Below, in pieces: positions 1-7,491 of a stretch of 37,592 nucleotides of DNA. The notes under the pieces are model-generated. The model saw only the letters and a list, made by a program, of their open reading frames with translations. It did not search any database and was not told where the DNA came from. Origin of the DNA: Lachnospiraceae bacterium (lineage in GTDB: Bacteria > Bacillota > Clostridia > Lachnospirales > Lachnospiraceae); the NCBI GenBank assembly GCA_016291405.1, contig JAEEXG010000022.1, forward strand, positions 1 to 37,592, read 5' to 3'. Made by a program: the position numbers and the translations under genes. How positions within the stretch are numbered: the first letter of the stretch is position 1; each line of letters starts with the position of its first letter.

Positions 1-1
1 T

Positions 2-82
2 TTTGTAGAGATGATGAAAATCCTAATTGAACAAAATCGCTGCGCGATGGCCTGCCAAGGCTGTGGCGCAGTCTTCATGTAA
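2..82 (+). other. Possible 3' end of an interrupted ORF
   Basis: This frame is open from the window edge to a TAA at 80-82 and would encode 26 residues ending in MACQGCGAVFM. It contains the left 14-bp inverted repeat of the mobile unit, so it could be the tail of a gene cut by insertion or simply a chance frame. No homology is recognised. Positions 83-184 show no gene or clear signal. Confidence 0.15.
22..35 (+). repeat. Left 14-bp inverted repeat of the mobile unit
   Basis: CCTAATTGAACAAA is the exact reverse complement of 2446-2459. It contains GAAC, the tetranucleotide associated with IS91-type target sites. Confidence 0.6.
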
Positions 83-184
83 TTTAAAAGGCAGTAGAAA
101 GTAAGTCCTAATAGTAGTATTGTTGTAGTCGCGAAACTTAACAATCAAACAGGATCATTACTAACACTGCCATGAAAAGAATAT

Positions 185-226
185 CATTTGCGTGTACAAA
201 GTACAAGCATCATTTTGATGCAAATG
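185..226 (+). repeat. Nested hairpins, possible three-way junction
   Basis: An outer stem CATTT/AAATG (185-189, 222-226) encloses two perfect short hairpins. These are TGTAC-aaa-GTACA (193-205) and GCATC-atttt-GATGC (207-221). IS91-like elements use structured single-stranded ends during rolling-circle transposition, so this may be part of the terminal recognition structure. That role is inference. Confidence 0.45.
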
Positions 227-227
227 C

Positions 228-276
228 ACCTCCGATAGTTTAGTTGTTCCTATCAATAACTATAACTCTCGGAGGT
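228..276 (+). promoter_or_regulatory. Hairpin sequestering the recombinase ribosome-binding site
   Basis: ACCTCCGA (228-235) pairs with TCGGAGGT (269-276). The stem continues inward through AGTT and AGTTGTT/AATAACTA segments with one mismatch, one bulge and a G-U pair, leaving a loop of about 6 nt. The 3' arm contains GGAGG, the Shine-Dalgarno sequence of the gene starting at 284. If transcripts begin upstream of the hairpin, translation of the recombinase would be blocked; this is a common safeguard against read-through expression of transposition genes. Confidence 0.55.
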
Positions 277-283
277 TTTTATT

Positions 284-1132
284 ATGTATGATGAATATTT
301 GAAAAAACTTGAAGAAGCTGGAAAAATCAGGAATCTTAAAGAGCGGTCCATTCACTGCTACCATAACTATGTTGCATATTTTCTGAATTATGTTGGCAAA
401 GATCCAAAAGATCTCACCTGTCAGGATGTTCGCGATTTTCTTCTGAAAAAGAAAGATGAAGGGGTAAAGGCTACCACCTTGAATCTGTACAACTCATCAA
501 TCCGCTTTTTTTATAAGTATGTCTTAGGTGTGCTTTGGGACGAGATATTAATACCACGTATGATAAAAGATCAGCCTTTACCAGTAGTTCTTACTTTAGA
601 TGAGGTTAACCTTTTTCTCGAGAATGTTGTGGACATAAAGTACCGGGCAATGTTTGCAACTATGTATTCTTCTGGTATGCGTGTGTCGGAAGTCATACAT
701 TTGCATTATGATGACATTTCCAGATCAAATATGCAGATCCATGTGCGGAATACAAAAAACCGCATGGATAGATATACTATTCTTTCAAAGAAAAATCTGG
801 ATATCCTCACCCAGTATTGGTTTGAGAGAAACCGTCCCACTGGCATACTGTTCCCCAACAGATTCACAGGAGAATATCTGACGGTAAGTACGCTGGAACA
901 GGTTATGCGCAGAGCTATTAAGAAATCAGGTATTACCTCTAAAGCAACACCGCACAGTCTTAGGCACAGCTTTGCGACGCATCTCTTGGAGCAAGGGGTG
1001 GATCAAAAATATATACAAGCTCTTCTCGGACACAGAGATCCAAAATCCACCGAAGTATATCTTCACAGAAGCAATAAGACTATTATGGGAATTCAGAGTC
1101 CTTTTGATAGAGAGGACCCTAAAAATGAATAA
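284..1132 (+). CDS. Tyrosine recombinase (XerC/XerD-like integrase)
   Basis: A 282-residue site-specific recombinase of the phage-integrase family. The N-terminal SAM-like core-binding domain spans about residues 1-90. The catalytic domain shows R133 (GMRVSE), H224-S-L-R227, H250 (LGH) and the nucleophile Y259 (EVYLH), so the active-site set looks complete. The ATG at 284 follows GGAGG with 8 nt spacing, inside a hairpin that may mask it. Its last 8 bases overlap the transposase start, implying coupled translation. The protein probably acts with the HUH transposase, for example in resolving or integrating the element; its exact role in IS91-like units is not established from sequence. Length is normal for the family. 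Confidence 0.9.
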   Translation: MYDEYLKKLEEAGKIRNLKERSIHCYHNYVAYFLNYVGKDPKDLTCQDVRDFLLKKKDEGVKATTLNLYNSSIRFFYKYVLGVLWDEILIPRMIKDQPLPVVLTLDEVNLFLENVVDIKYRAMFATMYSSGMRVSEVIHLHYDDISRSNMQIHVRNTKNRMDRYTILSKKNLDILTQYWFERNRPTGILFPNRFTGEYLTVSTLEQVMRRAIKKSGITSKATPHSLRHSFATHLLEQGVDQKYIQALLGHRDPKSTEVYLHRSNKTIMGIQSPFDREDPKNE

Positions 1133-2276
1133 GCCTACAGTACAGGATATATTTCTGAAGTTTTACCCTGATTACCTAGAAAAATACACACCATCTGTAG
1201 AACAGGCAAAAGTTGCTAATGCCATTATGAATTGTAAGACTTCACGTATGGGTGCTAATGTACAAGTATGTGAAGACTGTGGCTGTATTTCAATCCATTA
1301 TAATTCCTGCAGGAACAGGTGCTGCCCCATGTGTCAAGCTCTCCCGAAAGAAAAGTGGATGGATATGCGTAAGGAAGATGTCTTGGATGCCCCATATTTT
1401 CATCTTGTTTTTACCGTTCCTGCTGAATTGAATCCCATTATCTACAATAACCAAAAACTTCTTTATGATACGTTGTACCATGCTGCTTCAGCCACCATCA
1501 ACGATTTATCTGTACAGGATAAATACCTTGGTGCAAATGTTGGATATATCTGCATACTTCATACATGGGGATCTGAGCTGAACTATCATCCACACATACA
1601 CACGATACTCTTGGGAGGTGGACTGGATAAAAACAGGCATTGGAAAGATAAAGGTGATAAGTTCTTTATTCCGATACAGGTGATTTCAAAAGTCTTTCGC
1701 GGTAAGTACATGGAAGAACTAAAGAGTCTATGGGAAGCCGGAAAGCTTAAGTTTTTTGGTTCATCAGAAAGATATAAGAACAGATATGAATTTAAAGCGT
1801 TACTCGATACCTGCTATTCCAAAGAATGGATTCCACACTGCAAGAGAACCTTTAATGGTGCTCAATCTGTAATTAAATACCTGGGCAAGTACACTCATAG
1901 GATAGCTATAAGCAACCACAGAATAATCCTCATCAATGATGAAAGCGTTACATTTTCTGTTAAAGACTACCGTAATGCGGGTAAATGGAAGAATATCACT
2001 ATAAGCGGAGTTGAATTTATAAGACGCTTTCTCATGCATGTTCCGCCAAAGCGCTTTGTAAGAATACGGCATTTTGGGTTGCTTTGTAGTCGTAAAAAAA
2101 ACAGTAGCCTTACTCTATGCAGGAATCAGCTTGGTTGTAAGCGCTATATATCTGAGCTAAGAAACATGACATCAGCTCAGATACTGGAGCATTTATGGGG
2201 ATTCAAAGTCGAGGTATGTAAACATTGTGGTGGAAAAATCATAGATCACCATAGGCAGATGCCAATGCTTTGTTAA
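1125..2276 (+). CDS. IS91-family transposase (HUH, Y2)
   Basis: A 383-residue rolling-circle-type transposase. Near the N terminus a cysteine cluster (C49-x2-C52, C62, C66/C67, C70) matches the IS91 zinc-binding domain. The metal-binding HUH motif is HPHIH at about residues 155-159. The two catalytic tyrosines fit Y252 and Y256 in KYLGKYTHR, the Y-x3-Y spacing of IS91. The ATG at 1125 is chosen because an IS91-like N terminus (MNKPTVQDIF) begins there and overlaps the recombinase stop by 8 bp; an in-frame upstream start at 972 would bury the gene in its neighbour. All key residues are present, so the enzyme may be active. Confidence 0.9.
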   Translation: MNKPTVQDIFLKFYPDYLEKYTPSVEQAKVANAIMNCKTSRMGANVQVCEDCGCISIHYNSCRNRCCPMCQALPKEKWMDMRKEDVLDAPYFHLVFTVPAELNPIIYNNQKLLYDTLYHAASATINDLSVQDKYLGANVGYICILHTWGSELNYHPHIHTILLGGGLDKNRHWKDKGDKFFIPIQVISKVFRGKYMEELKSLWEAGKLKFFGSSERYKNRYEFKALLDTCYSKEWIPHCKRTFNGAQSVIKYLGKYTHRIAISNHRIILINDESVTFSVKDYRNAGKWKNITISGVEFIRRFLMHVPPKRFVRIRHFGLLCSRKKNSSLTLCRNQLGCKRYISELRNMTSAQILEHLWGFKVEVCKHCGGKIIDHHRQMPMLC

Positions 2277-2445
2277 GGAGAAAGGCTATATATTTCAAAG
2301 CCTCGCGAATGGGAGGTTTATTTTTGATGCCATAAAATAAAAAAAAATAAAGGTGATAAGGTATGTTATCATCTAATTATGGTAAAAAAACGGTAAGCTT
2401 CTTGGATTAAAACTCCATAGGGATATCGGCCCCACGGACGCTTAC

Positions 2446-2459
2446 TTTGTTCAATTAGG
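2446..2459 (-). repeat. Right 14-bp inverted repeat of the mobile unit
   Basis: TTTGTTCAATTAGG is the exact complement of 22-35. Its last five bases are shared with the outer end of the large dyad at 2455-2547. The rest of the gap at 2277-2445 holds only small hairpins, for example TGATAA/TTATCA near 2354-2371, and no convincing gene. Confidence 0.6.
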
Positions 2460-2547
2460 TTAAATCGCAATAAGATCAAACGAAAGGGCAGTTATTGGTA
2501 TAATTCAAGCTGCTTTTTCGTTTGATCTTACAGCGATTCTAACCTAA
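2455..2547. repeat. 93-bp dyad with about 31-bp arms
   Basis: The left arm (2455-2485) starts TTAGGTTAAATCGC and the right arm (2516-2547) ends GCGATTCTAACCTAA. The arms pair over about 31 positions with one gap and two mismatches, including a perfect inner stretch TAAGATCAAACGAAA. The central 30 nt are unpaired apart from a possible GCAG/CTGC. The element resembles a small inverted-repeat (MITE or REPIN-like) sequence or a target hairpin beside the IS. It does not look like an ordinary terminator because no T-run follows either arm. Confidence 0.6.
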
Positions 2548-2607
2548 AGAATTTGGTAGGCAGGATATCCGCTCTATTTAAGCACGATAATATTCCGATA
2601 TAACTCG

Positions 2608-3027
2608 CTATTCTATCGTGAAGCTTTCCGTCTTCAAATCACAATAGTATCTTCCGCCTTCAGCGGTAAACTTTAATACACAATAATCCGGATCAGTAAC
2701 CCCTCCCTTATAGAACATTGTGTCGCCTTTATGCCAGATCATATCTTTTGTCTCTTGATCAGTCAGCACTTCCATTTTGCCTTTCAGCATTACACCCACA
2801 TACTTAATCAAACCCTTATGATAGAAGTAAATACAGGCATTGGGGTTATTCATATACTGCTTTACTCTCATGGATGATGTGTTTGTCGAAAAATAAAAAC
2901 CATGTAAGCCTTCCATCTTTCTCGGCTTCAGCATCGCTTTTACATTTGGAAATCCATCTTCATCAATAGAACAGATAAAGGCAACATTCTGCTTTCTGAT
3001 AAAACTCTCAATAATACTATTATCCAT
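2608..3027 (-). CDS. Pyridoxamine 5'-phosphate oxidase-like (PPOX) family protein
   Basis: A 139-residue protein with the split-barrel FMN-binding fold of the general-stress-protein-26/PPOX-like group. Typical features are the opening AFICSIDEDGFPNVKAM strand pair, the FYFSTNTSSMRVKQY segment and the later strand VGVMLKGKMEVL. Members bind flavin or F420 and reduce small molecules, or are uncharacterised; the substrate cannot be read from the sequence. The gene lies 33 bp downstream of the alpha/beta hydrolase on the same strand and may be co-transcribed with it. A second, unrelated-looking member is present at 14972-15364. Confidence 0.8.
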   Translation of the reverse strand: MDNSIIESFIRKQNVAFICSIDEDGFPNVKAMLKPRKMEGLHGFYFSTNTSSMRVKQYMNNPNACIYFYHKGLIKYVGVMLKGKMEVLTDQETKDMIWHKGDTMFYKGGVTDPDYCVLKFTAEGGRYYCDLKTESFTIE

Positions 3028-3060
3028 AATGCTCCTCTATTATGCTGTAAGATATTCTCG

Positions 3061-3948
3061 TTAAGTATTCTCAAAGAACTCTATTGTTCGTTTACATACA
3101 TCAACCATAGTTTCATCTGATGGAAGATGTTTACTGTCTATTTCAACCATCGTGACCGGTCCTGCAAAGATTTTCCCTGCCTTGTTAAATACTCTGCCTG
3201 CCGGAAAAAAGATATCCTTTTCCGACGCAATTATCAGAAGCGGAGCTTTAAACGATATCATTTCCCTCTTCTTATATTCCCTGGGCGGTCTCATCTCCAT
3301 CTTGTATGAGGACATCATAATGTCGAAGAATTCTCTCCATATCGAATCCCCTTTTCCACCCATAGACTCAATCACTGCATCAAGTGTTTTCCCGGAAGGA
3401 CTAAAATAGTATTTCATAAACGGAACGACCATCTTGCCCAGCATAGGCAGGATCGAGCCATGTGCAATTCCTGACGGAACCAGAAGCAATGCACTTCTTA
3501 CATTCTCCGGATACATCCTGGCAAATGAAAGAAACATAGCGGAACTGTAGGAAGATACAACAAAGGATATCCGATCTTCTTTGTAATGATCCAGTACTTC
3601 CTTGATCCACAGTCCGTACTCATCCTTCTTGCTGCTTATATTTCTGTATGGATCACTTTTCCCCGGCATACCGATCACATCCGGTGCAATGATACAGTAT
3701 TCTTGAAGCAACGGAAGAAACAGTTTCAGATTCAACGTTGTGATCCCGTTTCCGCCATGTATTGTACATATCCTTGGCTTTTCAGGATCACCAACGAGAA
3801 GGCAATGGGTTTTGCCAAATGATGTATCAAAATAATCTTCCGAATATGGTACATCAAGAGATGCAAGGGTCTTATCGTAGAACTCATGCATCTTCTTCAT
3901 GCTTTCTTCATTTTTATATACGAACTTCCCGTTTTTCACATTGCTCAT
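3061..3948 (-). CDS. Alpha/beta hydrolase
   Basis: A 295-residue alpha/beta-hydrolase-fold protein without a signal peptide, so probably cytoplasmic. The oxyanion-hole segment HGGNG is at about residue 64. The nucleophile elbow reads S-Y-S-S-A at 133-137 instead of the usual GxSxG, with S135 in the catalytic position. The acid is probably the D of ASEKD and the histidine that of DSKHLPSDE near the C terminus. It is close in length to esterase or haloperoxidase-type hydrolases, but the substrate is unknown. It sits between the upstream acyltransferase, separated by one 34-bp repeat, and the PPOX gene. Confidence 0.8.
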   Translation of the reverse strand: MSNVKNGKFVYKNEESMKKMHEFYDKTLASLDVPYSEDYFDTSFGKTHCLLVGDPEKPRICTIHGGNGITTLNLKLFLPLLQEYCIIAPDVIGMPGKSDPYRNISSKKDEYGLWIKEVLDHYKEDRISFVVSSYSSAMFLSFARMYPENVRSALLLVPSGIAHGSILPMLGKMVVPFMKYYFSPSGKTLDAVIESMGGKGDSIWREFFDIMMSSYKMEMRPPREYKKREMISFKAPLLIIASEKDIFFPAGRVFNKAGKIFAGPVTMVEIDSKHLPSDETMVDVCKRTIEFFENT

Positions 3949-3982
3949 AATAGACCACTACCTCCGTCCCCTAGGGTCATTA
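3949..3982 (-). repeat. 34-bp dispersed repeat, copy 1
   Basis: Read on the minus strand it begins at the TAA stop of the acyltransferase and continues CCCTAGGGGACGGAGG-TAGTGG, ending right at the start codon of the hydrolase. The core is variant (GACGGAGGTAG instead of GACGGGGTTAG). See the other copies at 5093, 23944 and 27014. Confidence 0.75.
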
Positions 3983-5062
3983 CGACCTCTTCAGTTTTGC
4001 AGCAAGGTGCCTTTTAATGCGTTTATACATGGCACAAAATGTCAACGTTATCGAAACCGAAAGAAGTATTGCCACAAAGAAATTTACTGTGTGGTTCATT
4101 CCGATTTTGTCCAAAGCGTACTGCCAAAACACAAGTATCGGGAAATGGATTATGTAGTATAAATATGATATTTCCGAGAAGAATCCCGTAACATCATTTC
4201 TAAAGTCAAGCCATAGGGAACCTAGGCAGAATAAAGCCGGCACTCCTAAAATAAAAGCTAAATAATTACATACTGTAGTAAGTCGGTAGAAGCCCTCTGT
4301 GTATTCAACCAGATAGACATATAAAGCAGTTGATATTAGAAATAGCGGCACTATAAACCACTTCAATTTCTTTATCTTCTCGATGTAATTCTTGTCACTG
4401 TAGAAGTAGTATCCCAGCAGGAAGAGGAAGAAATACGTATGGACCGGTTCACCAAATAGTCTTATTTTAAATGTGGCTATTGACGCCAAAGTCAATGCGA
4501 TAAAGCAAATCAGGCCAAGGCCCTCTCTCTTCTTGACAGGTATAATTTCCACTATTTTGATTACTACACAAGCCTCAATAGAAATAATTATTAGGACCGG
4601 AAGGAACCACATGTGGGCCACTGCAAAGCCACCATCATTACCTGTTAAGTCAGTTATCCTCGTAAAAAAGACTTTGTAATGCTCAAAATAGTTGCCGATA
4701 TACCCATTATGTGTAACATCAGCAAAGTAACTAAGCACAGGATTTATCAACAAAAGGCCAAGAATAAATGCTATTCCCAATTTTTTTAATCGCTCTACTA
4801 TAAAGCCAAAGTATCCCCTCTTTTTCAAAGAAAAGCCGGCAGATACTCCTGCCAGAAGGAACAACAAGGGCATAAGCCAGGGTGCACAGGACAAAACAAG
4901 TGCTGCAATGGGTTTGCTTTGTTCAAAAAATATATAAAAGTCTTCTCCCCAGATGTTATACGACATTGCCGCATGATAAGGTATCAGCAGAAATACACAT
5001 ATCCACCTGAGATTATCTATGTAGTTAATTCTATTTCCGTGTGAAGTTGATTTAGTCACCAT
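3980..5062 (-). CDS. Membrane acyltransferase, acyltransferase-3 family
   Basis: A 360-residue polytopic protein with about ten hydrophobic segments. The family-typical N terminus reads YIDNLRWICVFLLIPYHA, in which the histidine is the likely catalytic residue in the first membrane segment. Acyltransferase-3 proteins O-acylate cell-surface carbohydrates, peptidoglycan or membrane glycolipids using cytoplasmic acyl-CoA. The acceptor cannot be inferred here because no glycan biosynthesis cluster surrounds it. A paralogue of nearly equal length is at 7492-8589. The ATG at 5062 follows a GGGGGAGAAATT ribosome-binding site. Confidence 0.85.
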   Translation of the reverse strand: MVTKSTSHGNRINYIDNLRWICVFLLIPYHAAMSYNIWGEDFYIFFEQSKPIAALVLSCAPWLMPLLFLLAGVSAGFSLKKRGYFGFIVERLKKLGIAFILGLLLINPVLSYFADVTHNGYIGNYFEHYKVFFTRITDLTGNDGGFAVAHMWFLPVLIIISIEACVVIKIVEIIPVKKREGLGLICFIALTLASIATFKIRLFGEPVHTYFFLFLLGYYFYSDKNYIEKIKKLKWFIVPLFLISTALYVYLVEYTEGFYRLTTVCNYLAFILGVPALFCLGSLWLDFRNDVTGFFSEISYLYYIIHFPILVFWQYALDKIGMNHTVNFFVAILLSVSITLTFCAMYKRIKRHLAAKLKRS

Positions 5063-5092
5063 AATTTCTCCCCCATAGTATATTATTTGGTT

Positions 5093-5126
5093 AATGAACC
5101 ACTAACCCCGTCCCCCAGGGCCACTA
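5093..5126 (-). repeat. 34-bp dispersed repeat, copy 2
   Basis: On the minus strand the repeat begins with the TAG stop codon of the M42 peptidase, followed by TGGCCCTGGGGGACGGGG and TTAGTGGTTCATT. It lies in the same orientation as the other three copies. Confidence 0.8.
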
Positions 5127-6170
5127 AAGTGTGTAGCCGATTAAGAGGCGAAGGGTGTTTTCTGCGCCGTCTCTGTGGCTTCTTTCATAGCCGTGAGAAG
5201 CGTATACGCCTGCACCGATAAGGCCGTGCTTTAAATCGTTTCCTGAGCGAAGTGTGGCTTCAACGTCGCTTCCGTAATGAGGATAAATATCTACTGCGTA
5301 GTCAGCGCCTGTGTTCTTTGCAGCCTCGGTAAGGGCCTTAACGATTTCATAGCTGTAAGGGCCACCACTGTCTTTTGCACAGATTGAAACCTGCCTTTCT
5401 GTACAGGTAAGGCCATCGCCCACACATCCCATATCAACGGAAATTGCTTCGGTGCAGTTATCGGGCACGCTTCCGCATCCGCCGTGACCTACTTCTTCAA
5501 ATACTGTTATGTGAGCGTAAAGCGCTCTTTTCGGAACTGCCTTTGTTTCTTTAATGTACTTAGCAAGGCCAAGTAAAATACCAACGCTTAACTTATCATC
5601 TAAGAATCTTGACTTAATATAGCCTGACTTAGTAACACGCACATTTGGCTCAAAGCACACGATGTCTCCAACCGAAATGCCAAGTTTCTCCGTATCTTCT
5701 TTTTTCTTTACATCCTCATCAAGAACCACTTCGCAAGTTTCCCATGTTCTTTTTTCTTCATCATATTTGCCATTAACGTGAATGGATGCGTTCTTTAACT
5801 GGAAGGTTCCTTCGTAGATTCCGTTAAACTTTGTGACAACTCTTACGTTCTCGGTTTCAGCGTTATTGGGGTTCATTCCTCCAAGATTTGTAAGCTGAAG
5901 CCTTCCGTTTTCTTTTATGGTAGCAACCATACCGCCGAGGGTATCCACGTGGGCTTCAAGTAAAAGACCGTTCTTTTTGTCTTTTCCGGTAAGGTCTACA
6001 ATCACGCCGCCTTTGTTTGTAAGGGTTGCCTTAAATCCGAGAGTTTCAAATTCTTTCTTTACCCAATCGGCCGCTTCTTTTGTGTAGCCTGTGGGGGAAT
6101 CTATATTAAGTAGTTCCTCAGTTTTTTTAACTATAAAGTCTGTATATTTTGTAAGTGATATCTTTTTCAT
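5124..6170 (-). CDS. M42 family metallopeptidase (aminopeptidase)
   Basis: A 348-residue cytoplasmic dinuclear zinc aminopeptidase of the tetrahedral (TET) M42 family, which trims peptides from the N terminus. Metal ligands and catalytic residues are visible in order: H74 and D76 (EAHVD), D191/D192 (SRFLDDKLS), E225-E226 (VFEEVGHGG), the VDMG motif near 246 and H326 (SHGYE). The set appears complete and the length is standard. The ATG at 6170 has AAGGAGAC upstream. A hairpin terminator (6200-6234) separates it from tcdA, so it probably has its own promoter in this short gap. Its stop codon is part of repeat copy 2. Confidence 0.92.
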   Translation of the reverse strand: MKKISLTKYTDFIVKKTEELLNIDSPTGYTKEAADWVKKEFETLGFKATLTNKGGVIVDLTGKDKKNGLLLEAHVDTLGGMVATIKENGRLQLTNLGGMNPNNAETENVRVVTKFNGIYEGTFQLKNASIHVNGKYDEEKRTWETCEVVLDEDVKKKEDTEKLGISVGDIVCFEPNVRVTKSGYIKSRFLDDKLSVGILLGLAKYIKETKAVPKRALYAHITVFEEVGHGGCGSVPDNCTEAISVDMGCVGDGLTCTERQVSICAKDSGGPYSYEIVKALTEAAKNTGADYAVDIYPHYGSDVEATLRSGNDLKHGLIGAGVYASHGYERSHRDGAENTLRLLIGYTL

Positions 6171-6199
6171 AATCTGTCTCCTTATGTTTTTTAATTAAA

Positions 6200-6234
6200 A
6201 AAGACTCTTTAGATATCGTATCTAAAAAGTCTTT
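6200..6234 (-). terminator. Intrinsic terminator downstream of tcdA
   Basis: Two stacked stems, AAAGACT/AGTCTTT and TAGATA/TATCTA, are separated by symmetrical 3-nt internal loops. On the minus strand the structure is followed by a run of six T. It lies 15 bp past the tcdA stop. Confidence 0.85.
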
Positions 6235-6248
6235 ATTCGTCAAAGATT

Positions 6249-6971
6249 TTAATGAATTTCCGTTAAGTCGTTGACTATTTCTCCCGCGATAATAAGGCCT
6301 GCAACGGAAGGGGTAAAGGCAGTGGAGCCGGGAATGCTTCTACGCTTTGTGTCTTTATCGATGTTTTCGGCACTCTCAGCAGGCTTTATGGGCTCTTCCT
6401 TTGAATATACTACCTTAAGTGACTCTATGCCTCTTTTCTTAAGTTCTTTCCTCATTACCTTTGCAAGAGGGCAAACTGAAGTCTCATAAATGTCTGCCAC
6501 CTCAAACATTGAAGGATTTACCTTATTTCCGGCACCCATAGCTGATATAACGGGCACATTTGCTTTCTTTGCCTTTTCTATTATTGAAAGCTTTCCCGTT
6601 ACGGTATCAATGGCATCCACCACATAATCATATTCTGTAAAGTCAAATTGATCTTCAGTTTCCGGAAGAAAGAAAACTTTGTATTCTCTTACAATACAAT
6701 CGGGATTTATATCAAGTACGCGTTCTTTGGCCGCATCCACCTTGTATTGCCCAATAGTTTTACGGGTAGCTATTATTTGCCTGTTTATGTTTGATTCACA
6801 AACCTTGTCATTGTCGATAAGGTCCAATGCTCCGACACCGCTTCTTGCAAGTGCTTCCACCACATATCCGCCTACGCCGCCTACGCCAAAGACTGCAACC
6901 CTTGAAGCTTTAAGCTTCTTCATCGCCTCTTCCCCGTACAGTAGTTGTGTCCTAGATAACCACTCAGGCAT
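6249..6971 (-). CDS. tcdA: tRNA threonylcarbamoyladenosine dehydratase
   Basis: A 240-residue ThiF/E1-like enzyme that converts t6A37 of tRNA to its cyclic form in an ATP-dependent dehydration. The N terminus MPEWLSRTQLLYGEEAM is typical of TcdA. The nucleotide-binding loop is FGVGGVGGYVVEAL and the adenylation-site residues are in DNDKVCESNINRQ. The conserved VVDAIDT follows, and the late cysteine of TSVCPLAKVMRKELKKRGI matches the family. ATG 6971 is preferred over an upstream in-frame GTG at 6995 because GGAGG lies 9 nt before it and the TcdA family starts there. The gene appears monocistronic with a terminator behind it. Confidence 0.92.
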   Translation of the reverse strand: MPEWLSRTQLLYGEEAMKKLKASRVAVFGVGGVGGYVVEALARSGVGALDLIDNDKVCESNINRQIIATRKTIGQYKVDAAKERVLDINPDCIVREYKVFFLPETEDQFDFTEYDYVVDAIDTVTGKLSIIEKAKKANVPVISAMGAGNKVNPSMFEVADIYETSVCPLAKVMRKELKKRGIESLKVVYSKEEPIKPAESAENIDKDTKRRSIPGSTAFTPSVAGLIIAGEIVNDLTEIH

Positions 6972-7071
6972 AAAATCTATCCTCCAACAAATCACTCCAT
7001 GCTAAAAAGTCGTTTAAACTAAATATCAATATCACACATTATTATAAGTCAAAACTCGGCCGTAACAACCC

Positions 7072-7491
7072 CTACTTTATCTTTTTAACCATGCCTGCCA
7101 AAGGAAGAAAACTATCCGCTTTTACAATCGCAATGCCCTGGCCCTCATCTCCAAGTACAAGCATCCTGTCCCCTGCGGAAATATCAAATATCTTTCTGGC
7201 CTTTGCAGGAATAACAATCTGTCCTTTATCTCCCACAGTAACAAGGCCGAATAAATGCTTTCCTTTAGGAGGCACTCCGAGGCCAAAGTTTTCATCAGAC
7301 TCATAGTTGGCAAGATCGTCCAAAGAAACCCCAAAGATATCTGCCAAAAGTTTACATTTATCAAGGTCAGGAACCGTCTCACCCGATTCCCACTTGGCAA
7401 CTGATTGCCTTGTGACGCCAAGCTTATCCGCAATATCTTCCTGAGTCAATTGAAGCGCCTTACGCATCTGAACGAGATTATCCTTAAACAT
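7072..7491 (-). CDS. HTH (XRE/Cro) - AbrB-like fusion regulator
   Basis: A 139-residue DNA-binding protein joining two domains. Residues about 5-60 are a Cro/CI helix-turn-helix (TQEDIADKLGVTRQSVAKWESGETVPDL). Residues about 83-125 are a SpoVT/AbrB swapped-hairpin domain (VTVGDKGQIVIPAKARKIFDISAGDRMLVL). Both can bind DNA, and AbrB domains also dimerise. The start codon directly abuts the stop of the upstream acyltransferase (TAA-ATG), with its GGAG lying inside that gene, so the two are translationally coupled. Targets are unknown; autoregulation of the pair is a natural guess. Confidence 0.85.
   Translation of the reverse strand: MFKDNLVQMRKALQLTQEDIADKLGVTRQSVAKWESGETVPDLDKCKLLADIFGVSLDDLANYESDENFGLGVPPKGKHLFGLVTVGDKGQIVIPAKARKIFDISAGDRMLVLGDEGQGIAIVKADSFLPLAGMVKKIK

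Larger units (their letters stand above)
22..2459 (+). mobile_element. IS91-like element with accessory tyrosine recombinase
   Basis: The unit comprises an integrase-type recombinase (284-1132) and an overlapping HUH/Y2 transposase (1125-2276) between 14-bp inverted repeats CCTAATTGAACAAA (22-35) and its complement (2446-2459). IS91-family elements move by a rolling-circle-like mechanism, usually lack terminal inverted repeats, and prefer GTTC/GAAC next to the target. Both repeats here contain that tetranucleotide, so the true ends could lie just inside them. Some IS91 relatives carry an upstream recombinase gene, as here. Boundaries are inferred from the repeats alone. Confidence 0.6.

Noticed and set aside
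972-1124. In-frame N-terminal extension of the transposase inside the recombinase gene
   Set aside because: The IS91-like N terminus begins at 1125 and the extension would be a frame-shifted copy of the recombinase C terminus.
6972-6995. GTG start for tcdA
   Set aside because: GGAGG lies between the GTG and the ATG at 6971, and the family starts at MPEWL.
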